The notes beneath the pieces were generated by a model. It was not told where the DNA came from. It did no database searches and saw only the letters and a list, made by a program, of their open reading frames with translations. Of a stretch of 64,000 nucleotides of DNA, positions 1 through 12,300 are shown piece after piece (position 1 is the stretch's first letter; every line of letters starts with the position of its first letter). Location of the stretch: positions 1,612,001 to 1,676,000 of the forward strand of contig NZ_JABFBC010000001.1 in NCBI RefSeq assembly GCF_013093415.1, read 5' to 3'. Position numbers and translations under genes: made by a program. Origin of the DNA: Halovulum dunhuangense (lineage in GTDB: Bacteria > Pseudomonadota > Alphaproteobacteria > Rhodobacterales > Rhodobacteraceae).

Positions 1-3000
1 GATCACGAACGCGCCCGGAGCCGACGCGATCGGCGGCGCAACCGTCACGGTGGAGGCGCTGGACGAAAGCGGGCTCTTCTCGAATTCCAAGGTGGTATCG
101 TCCTCTGTCACCACCAATGACGGCGGCGCCACCGAGGTGGACGAGGCGCTTGGCGTTTCGGTCCCCGCGAAGTTCCGCACCGACGGTACCGCGGTCTTCG
201 ACGAAACCGGCGTCGAACTCGGCACCACCACGCAGCAGGTGTCGTTCGGGGACCGGATCGGCACGACCGCCGATTACGAGGCGGGCGAGGATGCGGTGGG
301 CGATCCGGCCACCGTCTATCGGTACATGGGCGCCGGCACCGTTTCGCTGGACCTGACCGCCGTCGATTTCACCGACAAGGATCTCTGGCAGGCCGTCCCC
401 GAGACCGAGTTGATCCCCACCGGCTACAACCTGACCGAAAGCGACAGCGTGGGCTTTGGCGGCCTTGCCGTGCGCAACGAGCTGGACGCCAAGACCATCG
501 CGCGGATCGTGGGCTCCAACGTCTCCGCGACCGGCGACATATCGGTCAAGGCGGTAGAGGCCGCGACCCTGCGCGCCACCGCGGACCTGTCGGTGGAAAG
601 CTCGGGCGGCAGTTCCATCGACGGCGAGGGCGACTCGCTTGCCGTTGGCGGGGCGCTGACGATCAACACCGCGAACGCCTCGGCGCTGGCCTCGATCGAG
701 GGTGGCTCGACCGTCGTGTCCAGCGGCGGCAGCGTATCGGTCGATGCGCGCAACACCGCAAGGCTCGATGCCAAGCTGACCAGCGCGGTCAGTTCTGCGG
801 GTGACACGTTCGGCGTGCTCGTCGCCTTCAACACGCTGGGCTACGCGCCCGAGAACCTGCTGTTCCAGACGCTCGATGCGCTGATCGGCACCGATATCGG
901 CGACAAGACCCCCTCGGACGCAGTGGCGCGGATCGTGGATTCGACCGTGCGGGGCGATACCGGCGTCAGCGTGAGCGCGACCAACTCGGCCGAGCTTGAC
1001 GCGCTGATCAATTCGGACGCCTCCTCGCTGTCCGAAGCGGCGACGGGCGCCTCGGCCAAGACCGCCTCGGGCGTGCTTGCCTCCAACATGCTGGCGGGGG
1101 CGGCGCGGGCCTATATCGCGGATACCGACGGCACGACCTCGAGCGAGGAAGTCCGCTCGGACGCCGGATCGGTGACAGTCGCTGCCAAGGACAAGACGGT
1201 CCTGACCTCCCAGACACTGATGATCAGCGGGGCCGCGCGCACGAACGACCTGGGCCTCGGTCTGCTCAACAGCTTCGCCCAGCAGCTTCTGGACCAGTAC
1301 CAGTTCACCACCAGGTCCGGCACCCAGGCGATCGATTTCGGCGCCAAGGTCTATGTCGCCTCGGACCACCCGGACGAGGCGCAGCGCGGCAAGGTCTATC
1401 AGTACATGGGGACCGCCGGGACGGTTGACCTGGGGACGATCAATTTCGCGGGCGGAACCGAGCTTAACGCCGGAGGCGCCATCAACGGCCAGGAATACTG
1501 GAAGGAACTCGACGAGACCAACGTCGTGCCGTCCTCGATCGCCTCGATGGCGATGAAGGCCATGGGGATCGGCGCGGGCGATGCCGAGGCGTATTACGCC
1601 CTGATCAGCCGCAACGAGGCCGAGGGCGGGGCCGATGCCTATATCGACGAGTACGACGTTCACGCCGCGCTCGATGTCGGTGTTACCGCCCACGAGATGG
1701 CCACGCTCAAGGCGGTCGAGGGCAGCACCGTCAGCGCCAAGGACGCCACCGGCGGCATCATCGCCACGAACGAGCTGAACTCGGCCGCGACCGCGCGCAT
1801 CACCGACAGCAACGTCACCACCGTCACGGGCGATATCCGGGTGCAGGCCTTCAACCTTGCGGTTCTGGACGCCACCACGGTGACCGAGATGAGCGTCGCG
1901 AGCGACGCGATCAGCGTCGTCGTCGCCTTCAACTCGGTCGGCTTCGACGGCTCCAACATCCTGTTCCAGGCGATCGACGCGATCCTTGGCTCCGACTACC
2001 TGATCGACACCGACCCGGTGGGCGCCAAGGCCTGGATCGAGGATTCGGTGATCGATGCGGGCAGCGACGTGGACGTCTCGGCCACCACGCGGCTGCACCT
2101 GTTCGATCTTTCCGGCGTGAGTGCGCAGGATCTGGACGACCTGGGCGACGCGCAGGCCGACGAGGACGACATTACCGGCGACGAGGCCGTGCGGGCCGCG
2201 CTGACCCAGGAGTTCAAGGACGCCGAGATCGAGTTCGAGGGCGAGCTTTCGGTCGAGACGCTGGCGGTCCAGAGCCTGTGGTACGTCTCGGACGAGGCGG
2301 GGCGGACCTGGCAGGTGCGCCTGAACGCCGAGACCGGCGCGCTCGAGGTGAGCCTTGTCAACCTGCTCGATGCGCGGGTCGGCAATGACGCGACCTCCAA
2401 CGCCGGGAACGACCGCGCGCTCTTCGACGCCTTTGTCGAGGGCGGCAAGGCGGACAATGCCGGCAAGGGCATCAAGGATCTGAAATACGGCGCCAACGGC
2501 TCGGCCGCCGGTGGCGTGCTAGCGACGAACCGCGTCGCATCGGAAACCAGCGCCTGGATTTCCAATACTGGCCCCGACCACGAAAGCACGCAGACCGTGA
2601 CCGGGCTGCGCGCCGGCGACACGGTGCGGGTCGGCACCGATGTCTACGAATATGTCGGCGCCGATCAGCTGCGCCAGACCGCGTTCGACTTCACCAGCCG
2701 CGGGATCATCCGCATCCTCGAGAGCGGCGACCTGATCCGCCTGCACGAGGCGATGGGCGGCTATGGCGAAGGCACGATCCTGCGCTACACCGGGGCCGAG
2801 ACGACCGAGGCCGACATCGCCGCGCTGCTTCTCTCGCAGGCCGGTGATTTCACGGTGGCGAACCCGGTCCTGGCCATCGACCTGTCGGATGCCGAACAGG
2901 ATTATGCCAACAACGCCAACTGGATACTGCGCGATCCTGCACTGCCTATCGGCAGCGTGAACGCCGGCGGCGCGGTCAATGTCTTCGCCGAGGACACCGC

Positions 3001-6000
3001 CAATATCCGGGCCGACAGTTCGCTGCTCGTCTCGTCCGTGGTGACGAACAACATCGACGCCTTTGCCGACCTGGCGGCGGCGCAGCTTGCCAAGGAGTTC
3101 AGCTACACCACGCGCTCCGGCAGCCAGACGCTGGTGACCGGGGACCTGGTCTATATCGGCTCGAACGTCGCGGGGCAGGAAGGCAAGGTCTATCGCTACA
3201 CCGGCGCGGGCGAGACGCTGAACCTGGGCACGCTGAACGCGATCACCCTGACCACCGGCACCTGGGAGGATATCACCGGCAGCAGCTCGATCGAGGATGC
3301 CTTCCCGAATTTCGGCAACCTGGCGGAGTCGAACTCCAAGGCCTATGGCGGCATCATCGTCACCAACGACGTTCGCGGCAGCGCCAGCGCCCGGATCGAG
3401 GGTGTCAGCGTCACGGCAGGTGGGAACATCACCGTCGAAGCCACTGAAAGCGCGACGCTTCTGGCGTTGCTTCAGGCGGTCACGTCGTCGTCTGGCGGCA
3501 GTGCCTGGGGGACCGGGGAGTCCCTTGCGGTGAACGGCACCATCGCCACCAACATGATCCTCGCCTCGGCCACCGCCACGGTGCGCGACGCCACCCTGGA
3601 CGCGGGCGGCGCGGTCGAGGTGCTGGCCGACAACGCCGTGGTGATGGATGCGACCGTCGATGCCTCCGTTTCGACCGGTGATACCGGCGTTGGCGTGACG
3701 CTTGCCTTCAACACCATCGGCTGGAAGGCGTCGAACCTGCTGTTCAACGTCGTGGACACGATCCTGGGCGATCCGCTGATCTCGACCGCGCTGGATGGCG
3801 AGCAGCCCTCCAACGCGACCGCGCTGATCGAGAACACCACGGTCGCCGCGGATGGCGCGATCTCCGTGCGCGCCTTCTCGTCCGAACTGCTGAACGCGAC
3901 CGTGTCGAACACGGTGCTCAGCGCCGCCTCGGCCACCACCGATGCCAGCGGCAAGGCGATCGGCGTCATCCTTGCGTCCAACAAGGTCAGCGGTCGGGCA
4001 AACGCCCTGATCGACAACAGCGGGCTGGCGGGCGCCGACACCATTGCCGCCGGCGGCAATGTCGAGGTCGAGGCGAAGGACCGGATCCGGCTGTTTTCCA
4101 ACACCAAGATGATGTCGTCCTCGACGACCACGAATGACGGCGGCGCCGCCGTCCTCCAGGAGACGCTGAACGACCGCCAGCTTGCGGACTGGAACGCGCT
4201 CGACGGTTCCGAGAACCGCGCCGACGTTAAGTTCGGCGACAAGGTGCGGCTGGCCGATGGCTATACCGGCGGCGGCGATGCGGGGTCGGTCTATGTCTTC
4301 CTCGGCAGCGATGCGCTGGGCGAGAACCTGGACCTGAATTCCCAGGATTACTCGAACGAGGACCTGTGGAAGAAGACGCTGGAAAGCGACGTCGCGACCA
4401 CCGGTCTGAACGTGTCGGACTCGGATTCCGTCGGCGTGGGCGCGATGATCGTCTACAACGACCTGCGCTCGGACGTGAATGCCGGGATCATCGACGCGAC
4501 CGTCACCACGACGGACGGCCGGATCGCGGTCCTTGCCGAACAGGCGGCGGAACTGGACGCCACCGTCGACGCGGCAGTCAGCTCCTCGGGTGGCAGCGCC
4601 ACGGGCGACGGCACCTCGGTTGCCGTGGGCGGCGTGATCGTGACGAACATGCTGCTGGGCGGGGCGCAGGCCCATGTGCTGGACAGCGCGCTGACGGCGA
4701 ATTCGCTGGGGGCGGAAGGTGCGGGCAGCGTGCTTGTGCGCGCGCTGAACACCAGCGCCCTGACCGCGCTGAATTCGGCCGTGATCACCAGCGGCGACAC
4801 GGCGGTCAGCGTCTTCCTTGCCTTCAACTCGATGGGCTGGGCACCGTCGAACCTGCTGTTCAACACGCTCGACGGGCTGATCGGATCGCCCGAGATCGCG
4901 ACCGCCTTCGATGGCGAGCGGCCGGTCGATGCGCGGGCCTATGTGCTGAATTCCTCGGTCGATGCGGATGGCGCGATCGAGGTCAGCGCCAAGAGCGAGG
5001 CGACGTTCGATGCCACCGCCTCGAACGAGGCGACATCGGCCGCGGCAGCCGCCGAAGGCGCCAGCGGCACCTCGGCGGGGGTGACGCTTGCCACGAACAA
5101 GCTGTCGGGCAAGGCGGTGGCCTATATCGACCTGGCGAACCTGCGCGCCGAAGACGGCGAGCAGCTGGTCCAGACCGGCGACCGGGTCATGGCGACCGAC
5201 GGGCGGGTCTATGAATACCGGGGCGACACGGGCGTCATCGATTTCGCGACCATCACCTTTACAGGCGCCGACTGGGCGATGGTCTACGGGCCGGACGCGA
5301 CCGCGAACGATATCGATGCCGGCGCGGGCCTGACGGTGAAGGCCGAGGACACCAACACCATCATCGCGACCAATTCGGTGCAGGCGACCACCACGGTCAC
5401 GAACAATGTCGGCACCTCGGTGATCCTGCCCAAGCTGGAGAACGCGGCCAACAGCTATTCCTACACCACGAAATCGGGCGAGCAGCGCAACCTGCTGACC
5501 GGCGAGAAGGTGCGCATCGCATCCGACTACGACGCGGCCAAGGGCGAGCCCGGCACGCTTTACATCTATGTGGGCCCCTCGCGGACAGGCACGCCGGTCG
5601 ACCTGGGCGACATCGACTACGCCAACAGCGCCGAGTGGGAACTGTTCGAGCCTCTGGACCTGAGCGGCGACCAGATCCCGCTGGTGAACTTCAACACGTC
5701 CGAAAGCGGTGCGACCGCGGTGGGCGGTCTGATCGCCCTGAACGACGTGCGTGGCGGCGCCGATGCGCGGCTTGGCCATGCGGACGTGGATCTGAGCGGC
5801 GGCAACCTTCTGGTGGAGGCGATCGAGACCGCAACGATCGAGGCGCATAACAGCGGCATCGTGAAGGCCGATGGCGGAACCGCCTTCGGCGACAGCGGCA
5901 ACACGCTGGCGATCAACGCGCTGATCGCGACCAACCTGGTGCAGGCGACGGCGGATGCCGTGATCGCCGACAGCGACGTGAGCGTGCCCGCCGGCAAGGT

Positions 6001-6300
6001 CGAGGTGCTGGCCAGGAACACGGCCACCATCGACAGCGACATCGACATGGAAACCATCGCCGAGGGCGGCGGTGGGACGACCCTGGCCGTGGGTGTGACC
6101 ATGGCCTTCAACACCATCGGCATGGCGCAGCAGAACGTGCTGTTCAACATCGCCGACACCCTGTTCGGCCTGTCGATCCAGAACGAGGAGCCGAGCCTTG
6201 CCTCGGCCCGGATCCTGAAAAGCGACGTGGTCGCGCGCGACGACATCACCGTGGATGCCGATGCCGTCCTGACGCTGGACGCGGACATCCTGAACGCGGC
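1..6300 (+). repeat. Giant protein N-proximal super-repeats of about 1.1-1.8 kb
   Basis: Five copies of a signature reading roughly FN-T/S-x-G-x4-N-L/I/V-L-F-x3-D-x3-G occur with their Phe codons at 827, 1928, 3707, 4823 and 6107. Each sits between segments of the form 'D-I-x-V-x-A-x-E-x-A-x-L' and 'A-x-I-x-D-S-x-V'. Intervals are 1101, 1779, 1116 and 1284 bases, so the unit is about 370 residues and the longer interval contains extra modules. The copies are diverged, which points to old duplication. The fold is probably a long beta-helix or beta-solenoid (inference). Confidence 0.7.
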
Positions 6301-9300
6301 GCTGGCGACGGCCGTCTCCGCCACCTCCGAGACGACCGCGATCACCGTCGCACCCATCATCGCGCTGAACCGCGGCAGCAGCGGCGCCGTTGCGCTGATC
6401 GACGGCTCGGACGTGCTGCGCAGCACCAACGGCGACATCAGGATCGGCGCCGAGGATAGCAGCGGCATCCGGGCCGAGGTGGTCGCGGCCAGCCTGTCGG
6501 TGGCCGTGGGGGCCGAGAAATCCATCGCGGTATCCGCCGCGACCAGCTTCGCGCGCAACGAACTGCGCTCCACCGTGGATGCGGGCCTGCTGAACAGCGG
6601 CAGCCTTGCAACCCCCGTCAGCGCGGTGAACGGCGCGATCGAGGTGACCGCCCTGCGCCAGGCCACCATCGAGGCGACGGCGATCGCCGCGGCCGCCAGC
6701 CTTTCGGGCAGCGCCAGCGGCAGTGGCGTGGGCGTCGCCGTCGGCGGGGCCGTGGCCGTCAACCGCATCTTCGGGGCGGCCGATGCCAGCATCGAGGACA
6801 GCGTGCTGCGCACCGACAGCATCCTGATCGACGCGGACAGCAGTTCCACCATCAACGCCCAGGTCATCGGCGTCGCCGCCAATCTGAGCGGCTCCGGCGG
6901 CGGGTCCGCAACGGGCGTCGCCGTGGGCCTGTCCATCGCCGACAACCAGATCGGCTGGGCCGATGCGGATGTGACCGAGGATTTCACCAATACCGGGACG
7001 CGCGACCTGCGCGCCGGTGACATCGTCAAGGTGACGAGCGGCGGCCATAGCGGGCGGTATTACGAATATGTCGGCGGCGATGCCGATGACGTGGACATGA
7101 GCCTTGTCGATTTCGGCGACACGCAGGCCTGGCAACAGGTGGGGCTGTCGCGCGAGGGGGCGCTGACATCTGCCCATATGGACGACACCACCGTCCAGAA
7201 CGTGGCTGGCGCGAACCCGCACCTGGTGATCGAGGCCGTGACCGGCAACCGTATCGCCGCGACCGTGCTGGCCGGTGCCGCCACCGCCGCGGTCAGCGGA
7301 AGCAGTTCCACCAGCGTCGGTGCGACGGGCGCCTTCGGGCGCAACCGCATCGCGTCGGACACCATGGCCTATGTCTCGGGCGACGGGCCCGGGTCGATCA
7401 ACGTGGCAAGCGCCCGGATCGAGGCTTTCGACCGCTCCTCCATCGACGCCTTCACCGGGGCGGCATCCCTGTCGGCGGCCATAGGCGCCGGCGGAACTGC
7501 GGCCAGCGTCGCGCTGGGCGTGTCCATCGCGATGAACGAGATCTCGAACATCGCCGAGGCCTATGTCGCGGATGCGGACCTGAACGTGAACGGGCAGGCG
7601 CCCGATGACGGCTCGGACGACGTGCCCTATTCGCTGAAGGTGGGGGCCTACACCTCGGGCGGTGCGAACTACCGTTTCGAGACGCCCGGCCTGACCGCCG
7701 CCGATCTCGACAATGCCGCCGAAGAGGCGATGGTCGAGAACCCGGCCGAGCAGCCGGCCGAGGGCGAAGAAGGCCACGATGAATATCAGGAACTTATCCG
7801 CGACGCCGACGACGCTCTTTTCGACGAGGGCATCCTCGACACCCTGCGCGACCTGCTGAACGAGCAGCTTGTGGCGGCCGAACAGATCGACGGCCCGATC
7901 CGCATATCCAAGGACGGCCTGCGCGGCTGGGTGGCGGTCTCCGAGAAGGATGGCCGCAGCTTCAACCTGCGCTTCGACGGCACGGCCCTGGTGGTCGAGC
8001 GGGCCAGCATCAACGCCGTCTCGGCGGCGGCGGCCCTGTCCGCGGCGATCAGTTCCGCCACTGCGGTCAGCGTGGCGGGCGCGGGTGCCTATGCCGAGAA
8101 CGTCATCACCTCGCGCACGCTTGCGCATGTGGATGCGTCCGACGTGTCCGCACCCGGCGACATCGTGATCGAGGCGGAAAGCGCCAGCACGATCAACGCC
8201 ACCGTGCTTGCGGCCTCGGTCTCCGTGGCGGTGGGCGGCGGCACCGGGGTCGGTGCCTCGATCGGGCTTGCGCTGGCGCGCAACCTGATCGGGCAGGACC
8301 GCCTGGGCAATGACGACGCGCTGCTGATCCATGCCAGCACGACGAACTCGAAGCTGGTGTCCACCGCGGGCGACGTGGATGTGTCGGCCGATGCGCTGCA
8401 ATCGATCAGCGCGCTGACCTTCGCGGGCTCTGCCGCGATTGCCGGCGGCTCCACCGGTGTCGCGGTCAGCGGCGCCGGCGTCTGGAACGAGAACGTCATA
8501 AATGTCAGCGTGCTGGCCGCCCTCGACGGCGATCACGCCACCGCCGCCGGCCCCATGGTCGAGGGCGGAAACGTCACCGTCGCGGCGACCAACGACAGCG
8601 CGATCACCGCCTTTGCCGGCGCGGCTTCCGTTGCCGCGGCCTTCGGCTCGACCGGCGCGGCCGTGTCGATCGGCGTGGCCCTGGCCCACAACGTGATCGG
8701 CGGCGCGGTCGAGGCGCGGATCATGGGCGTGGATGGCGGCACCGCAGAGGGCGTTCTTGCCCGCAGCGGCAATGTCGAAGTGTCCGCGACCGACAGCGCC
8801 GACATCACCGTCACATCTGCTGCGGCCGCGGTTTCCGCGGCGTTCGGTTCGGTCGCCGTTGCGGTCAGTGGCGCAGGTGCGGAATCCACCAACCAGCTCA
8901 ACACCGCGACGCGGGCGCACATCACCGATTCAGATGTTGATGCGACCCTCGGCGACGTAACGGTCAAGGCCGATGCCGAGGGCGCGATCCGCGCCGTGGT
9001 CGTCGCCGCTTCTGCCGCGGTGGCTGTGGGGGCCACCGGGGTCGGTGCCTCCATCGGCGTGGCGGTCGCGCGGAACTTCGCGGGCTACGGCTTCGACGAC
9101 ACGGCGGCCCTGCACGACACCGGCGATGCGCTGAACGGGCTGACGAAGAACGTCACCACCGTGAAGATCCTGTCGGGTGCGCGCGCCGGGGACGTCTACC
9201 GCTATGTCGGCGAGAGCGTCGACCGCTCGGACAACAACGACGAGGTCTACAACCTCAATCAGCAGGATTACGGCAACACCGACCTGTGGCAGCTTGTCAA

Positions 9301-12300
9301 CCTGGCCGAGGACCGCTCGACCGTCGAGGCGGCGATCGCGAATTCCGAGGTCGATGCCGGGGATGAAGTCCTGGTCGATGCCGAGTCGCGCCAGTCGATC
9401 CGCGCGACCACGGTTGCCGGTTCGGTCGCCGTCGCCGGCGGGTCTGTCGGCGTGGCGCTGTCGGGCAGCGGCGCCGCGGTCGTCAACATGATCGCCACCG
9501 ATGTGGTCGCAGCGATCCGCGGCGCGTCCTCCGACGTGTCGGGGCGCACCGTGACGGTCAATGCCGACGACATCTCGGTGATCGACGCCTTCTCGGCGGC
9601 CTTCGCGATCTCGGCCGCCTTCGGGCAGGTCGGCGTGGCCGGTGCGATCGGGATATCGCTGGCGTTCAACCAGATCGCCACCGACGTGCTCGCCACCATC
9701 GAGACGGGGGCGCAGGTCAGCGCCTCCGGCACGAACGCGCTGGACGCGGGGATCACGGTTTCCGCATCGACGCCGGAACTGACGCTGGGCGAGACGCCGG
9801 TCCTGCCGACGCTTGCGGGCCTGTCGGGGGCCACGGCGCAGGACAAGGCGGATCTGCTGGACGACGCGGCCGCGGTCGACCAGGACGAGGACGGCAACGC
9901 CACCGTCGCCGACATCGACGACGACACCGACGTTCTGGCCGCGCTGAAGGCGGCGCTGGCCAACGCCGGCTACGAGGTAAAGCGCGACCTGCGCCTGAGC
10001 ATGGTCGAGGAAGGCAAGCGCTGGACCGCCATCGACGCCGAGGGCAACAGCTTTGCCATCACCAACGAGAACGGCACCTTCAAGGCGGAACGCGCCGGCA
10101 TCAACGCCGTGGCGCTGGCCGCGGCGCTGGCGGTCGGCGGCGGTCTTGTCGGTGTCGCCGTGGCGGGCGCCGGTGCGGTTTCGCTGAACGCGATCCTGGG
10201 CAACGTGACCGCCAGCATCGACGGCGCAAGCGCCATGACCACGAATGGCGGGGATATCGTCGTCGATGCCCGGTCCGACAAGGCGATCAATGCAGCGGTG
10301 CTGGCAGCGTCCGCCGCCGTGGGGATCGGCGCGGGTGGCGTCGGCGCATCGATCGGCGTTTCGGTCGCGCAGAACTATATCGGGCGCGACATCCATGGGA
10401 CCGACATCGCCGATACCGGCATGGTGTCCGCGATCCTGCGCAATTCCAGCGCCGTCACCGGCGGCGCCGGCGATCTGCTGGTGAATGCCGAAAGCAGCCA
10501 GACCATCCAGGCGCTGGTCGTGTCGGGTTCCATCGCCGTGGGCGGCGGGGCCGTGGGCGTGGGGGCCGCGGGCGCGGGCGTCTATGCCGAGAACATCATC
10601 GATGCGACGACGCAGGCCGTCATCGACGGCGACGGGACGGGCGTGTCGGCGCGCAGCGTGACCGTCAGCGCGCGCGACGCCTCCACGATCGACGCTCTGG
10701 GCGGCGCGGTTGCGGTGGCCGCTGGCATCGGCGGCGTGGGGGCTGCCATGTCCGCGGGTATCTCGATAGGCGAGAACCGCATCTACAGCGACACGCTGGC
10801 CGAGATCCGGAACGCCGATACGGAGGTTCTGGCGCGCAACGGGTCGGTGCAGGTCACCGCCCAGAACGACGCCAACATCTCTGCGCTTACGGCTGCGGCC
10901 GCGGCGGCGGTCGGGCTTGGTGCGGTCGGCATCAGCTTTGCCGGTGCCGGCGCCACCGCCACCAACATCATCGAGACGACGACCACGGCAGCGATCACCG
11001 CATCGAGCGTGCGGGCGAACGGTCTTGCCGGCGACGTGATCGTGCGCGCCACCAGCGACGCCGAGATCGATGCGATGATCCTGGCCGCATCGGCCGCGAT
11101 CGGCGGTGGCGCGGTCGGCGTCGGCGTGTCGATCGGCTTCTCGCTGGCCGAGAACCGGATCGGCGCGGGCGACGGCACCGGCGTCTTTGCCACCGTCACC
11201 GGCAGCACCATCACCGCAAGCCGCAACGTCACCGTCGAGGCGCTGATGGACCAGGCCACGATCCGCGCGGAGGTGGTGGCGTTGTCCGTCGCCATCGCCG
11301 GCGGGGTGGTCGCAGGTGCCGGGGCAGGCGCCGGGTCGGATGCGGAAAACACCCTCGACTACGCGGTGAAGGCAACGGTTTCGGGCGGGTCGATCACCGC
11401 CACCGGCGATGTCGTGACCGTCCGGGCCGAGGACAACAGCGTCATAGACAGCCATGTGGGCGCGGCTTCGGTCGCGGCCTCGGTGGGCGCGGTGGGCGGT
11501 TCGGTCTCGATCGCGGTCTCGCTGTCGCAGAACACCGTTTCCAACAGCGTCGAGGCGAGCGTCTCCAACGCGGACGTCACCGCCGGGGACCTGGTCGTCG
11601 AGGCCATCGACGACAGCACCGTGAACGCCTTTTCCGAGGCGGCGGCGCTATCGGCGACAACCGGGCTGGGCTTCAGCGTGTCGGGTTCCGGCGCGCGCAC
11701 CGTCGTGAGCCACGAGAACACCGTCACCGCATCCGTTACCGGAAATGGCGGCGATATCATCAACCTGTCGCGCGATCTTCGCGTGCTGGCCTTGTCCGAG
11801 CCGAAGCTGACCGGCGTGACCGGCACCGCCTCGCTGGCGCTGGGTCTTGCGGCTGTCGCCGCCAATGGCGGCGTGGTCAGCGTGACCGCCGATCCCACGG
11901 TCAAGGCTTTCGTGCAGAACGTGACCGTCAATGCCGACGAGATGATCGTGGATGCCCGCAGCCGCATTGCGGCCAGCGGCGTCGCCTATGGCATGTCCGT
12001 GTCCACGGGCCTTTCGATGGGCGCGAACGTCGTCACCGTCGAGACGAGCCCCACGATCGAGGCCTATGCCGGGGGCTCCCTGAGCGATTTCGACATCCGC
12101 GACCTGACGGTCCTTGCCTCGGCCGAGCGGCTGGGCTCCTCTCACAATGCGCAGGCCATCGCCAATTCCTCGGCCGGGGGGCTGCTGATCGGCGCCACCT
12201 CGACCAATGCGGTGGCGCTCAACAGCGATGTGGTGCGCGCGTTCCTCAGCACGGGCGCGGATGTCACCGCGACCGGCACCGTCAAGGTCATCGCCCGCAG

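Noticed and set aside
50-52. GTG at base 50 as the start of the giant gene
   Set aside because: The frame is open and in the same repeat pattern upstream to base 2, and no ribosome site precedes it.
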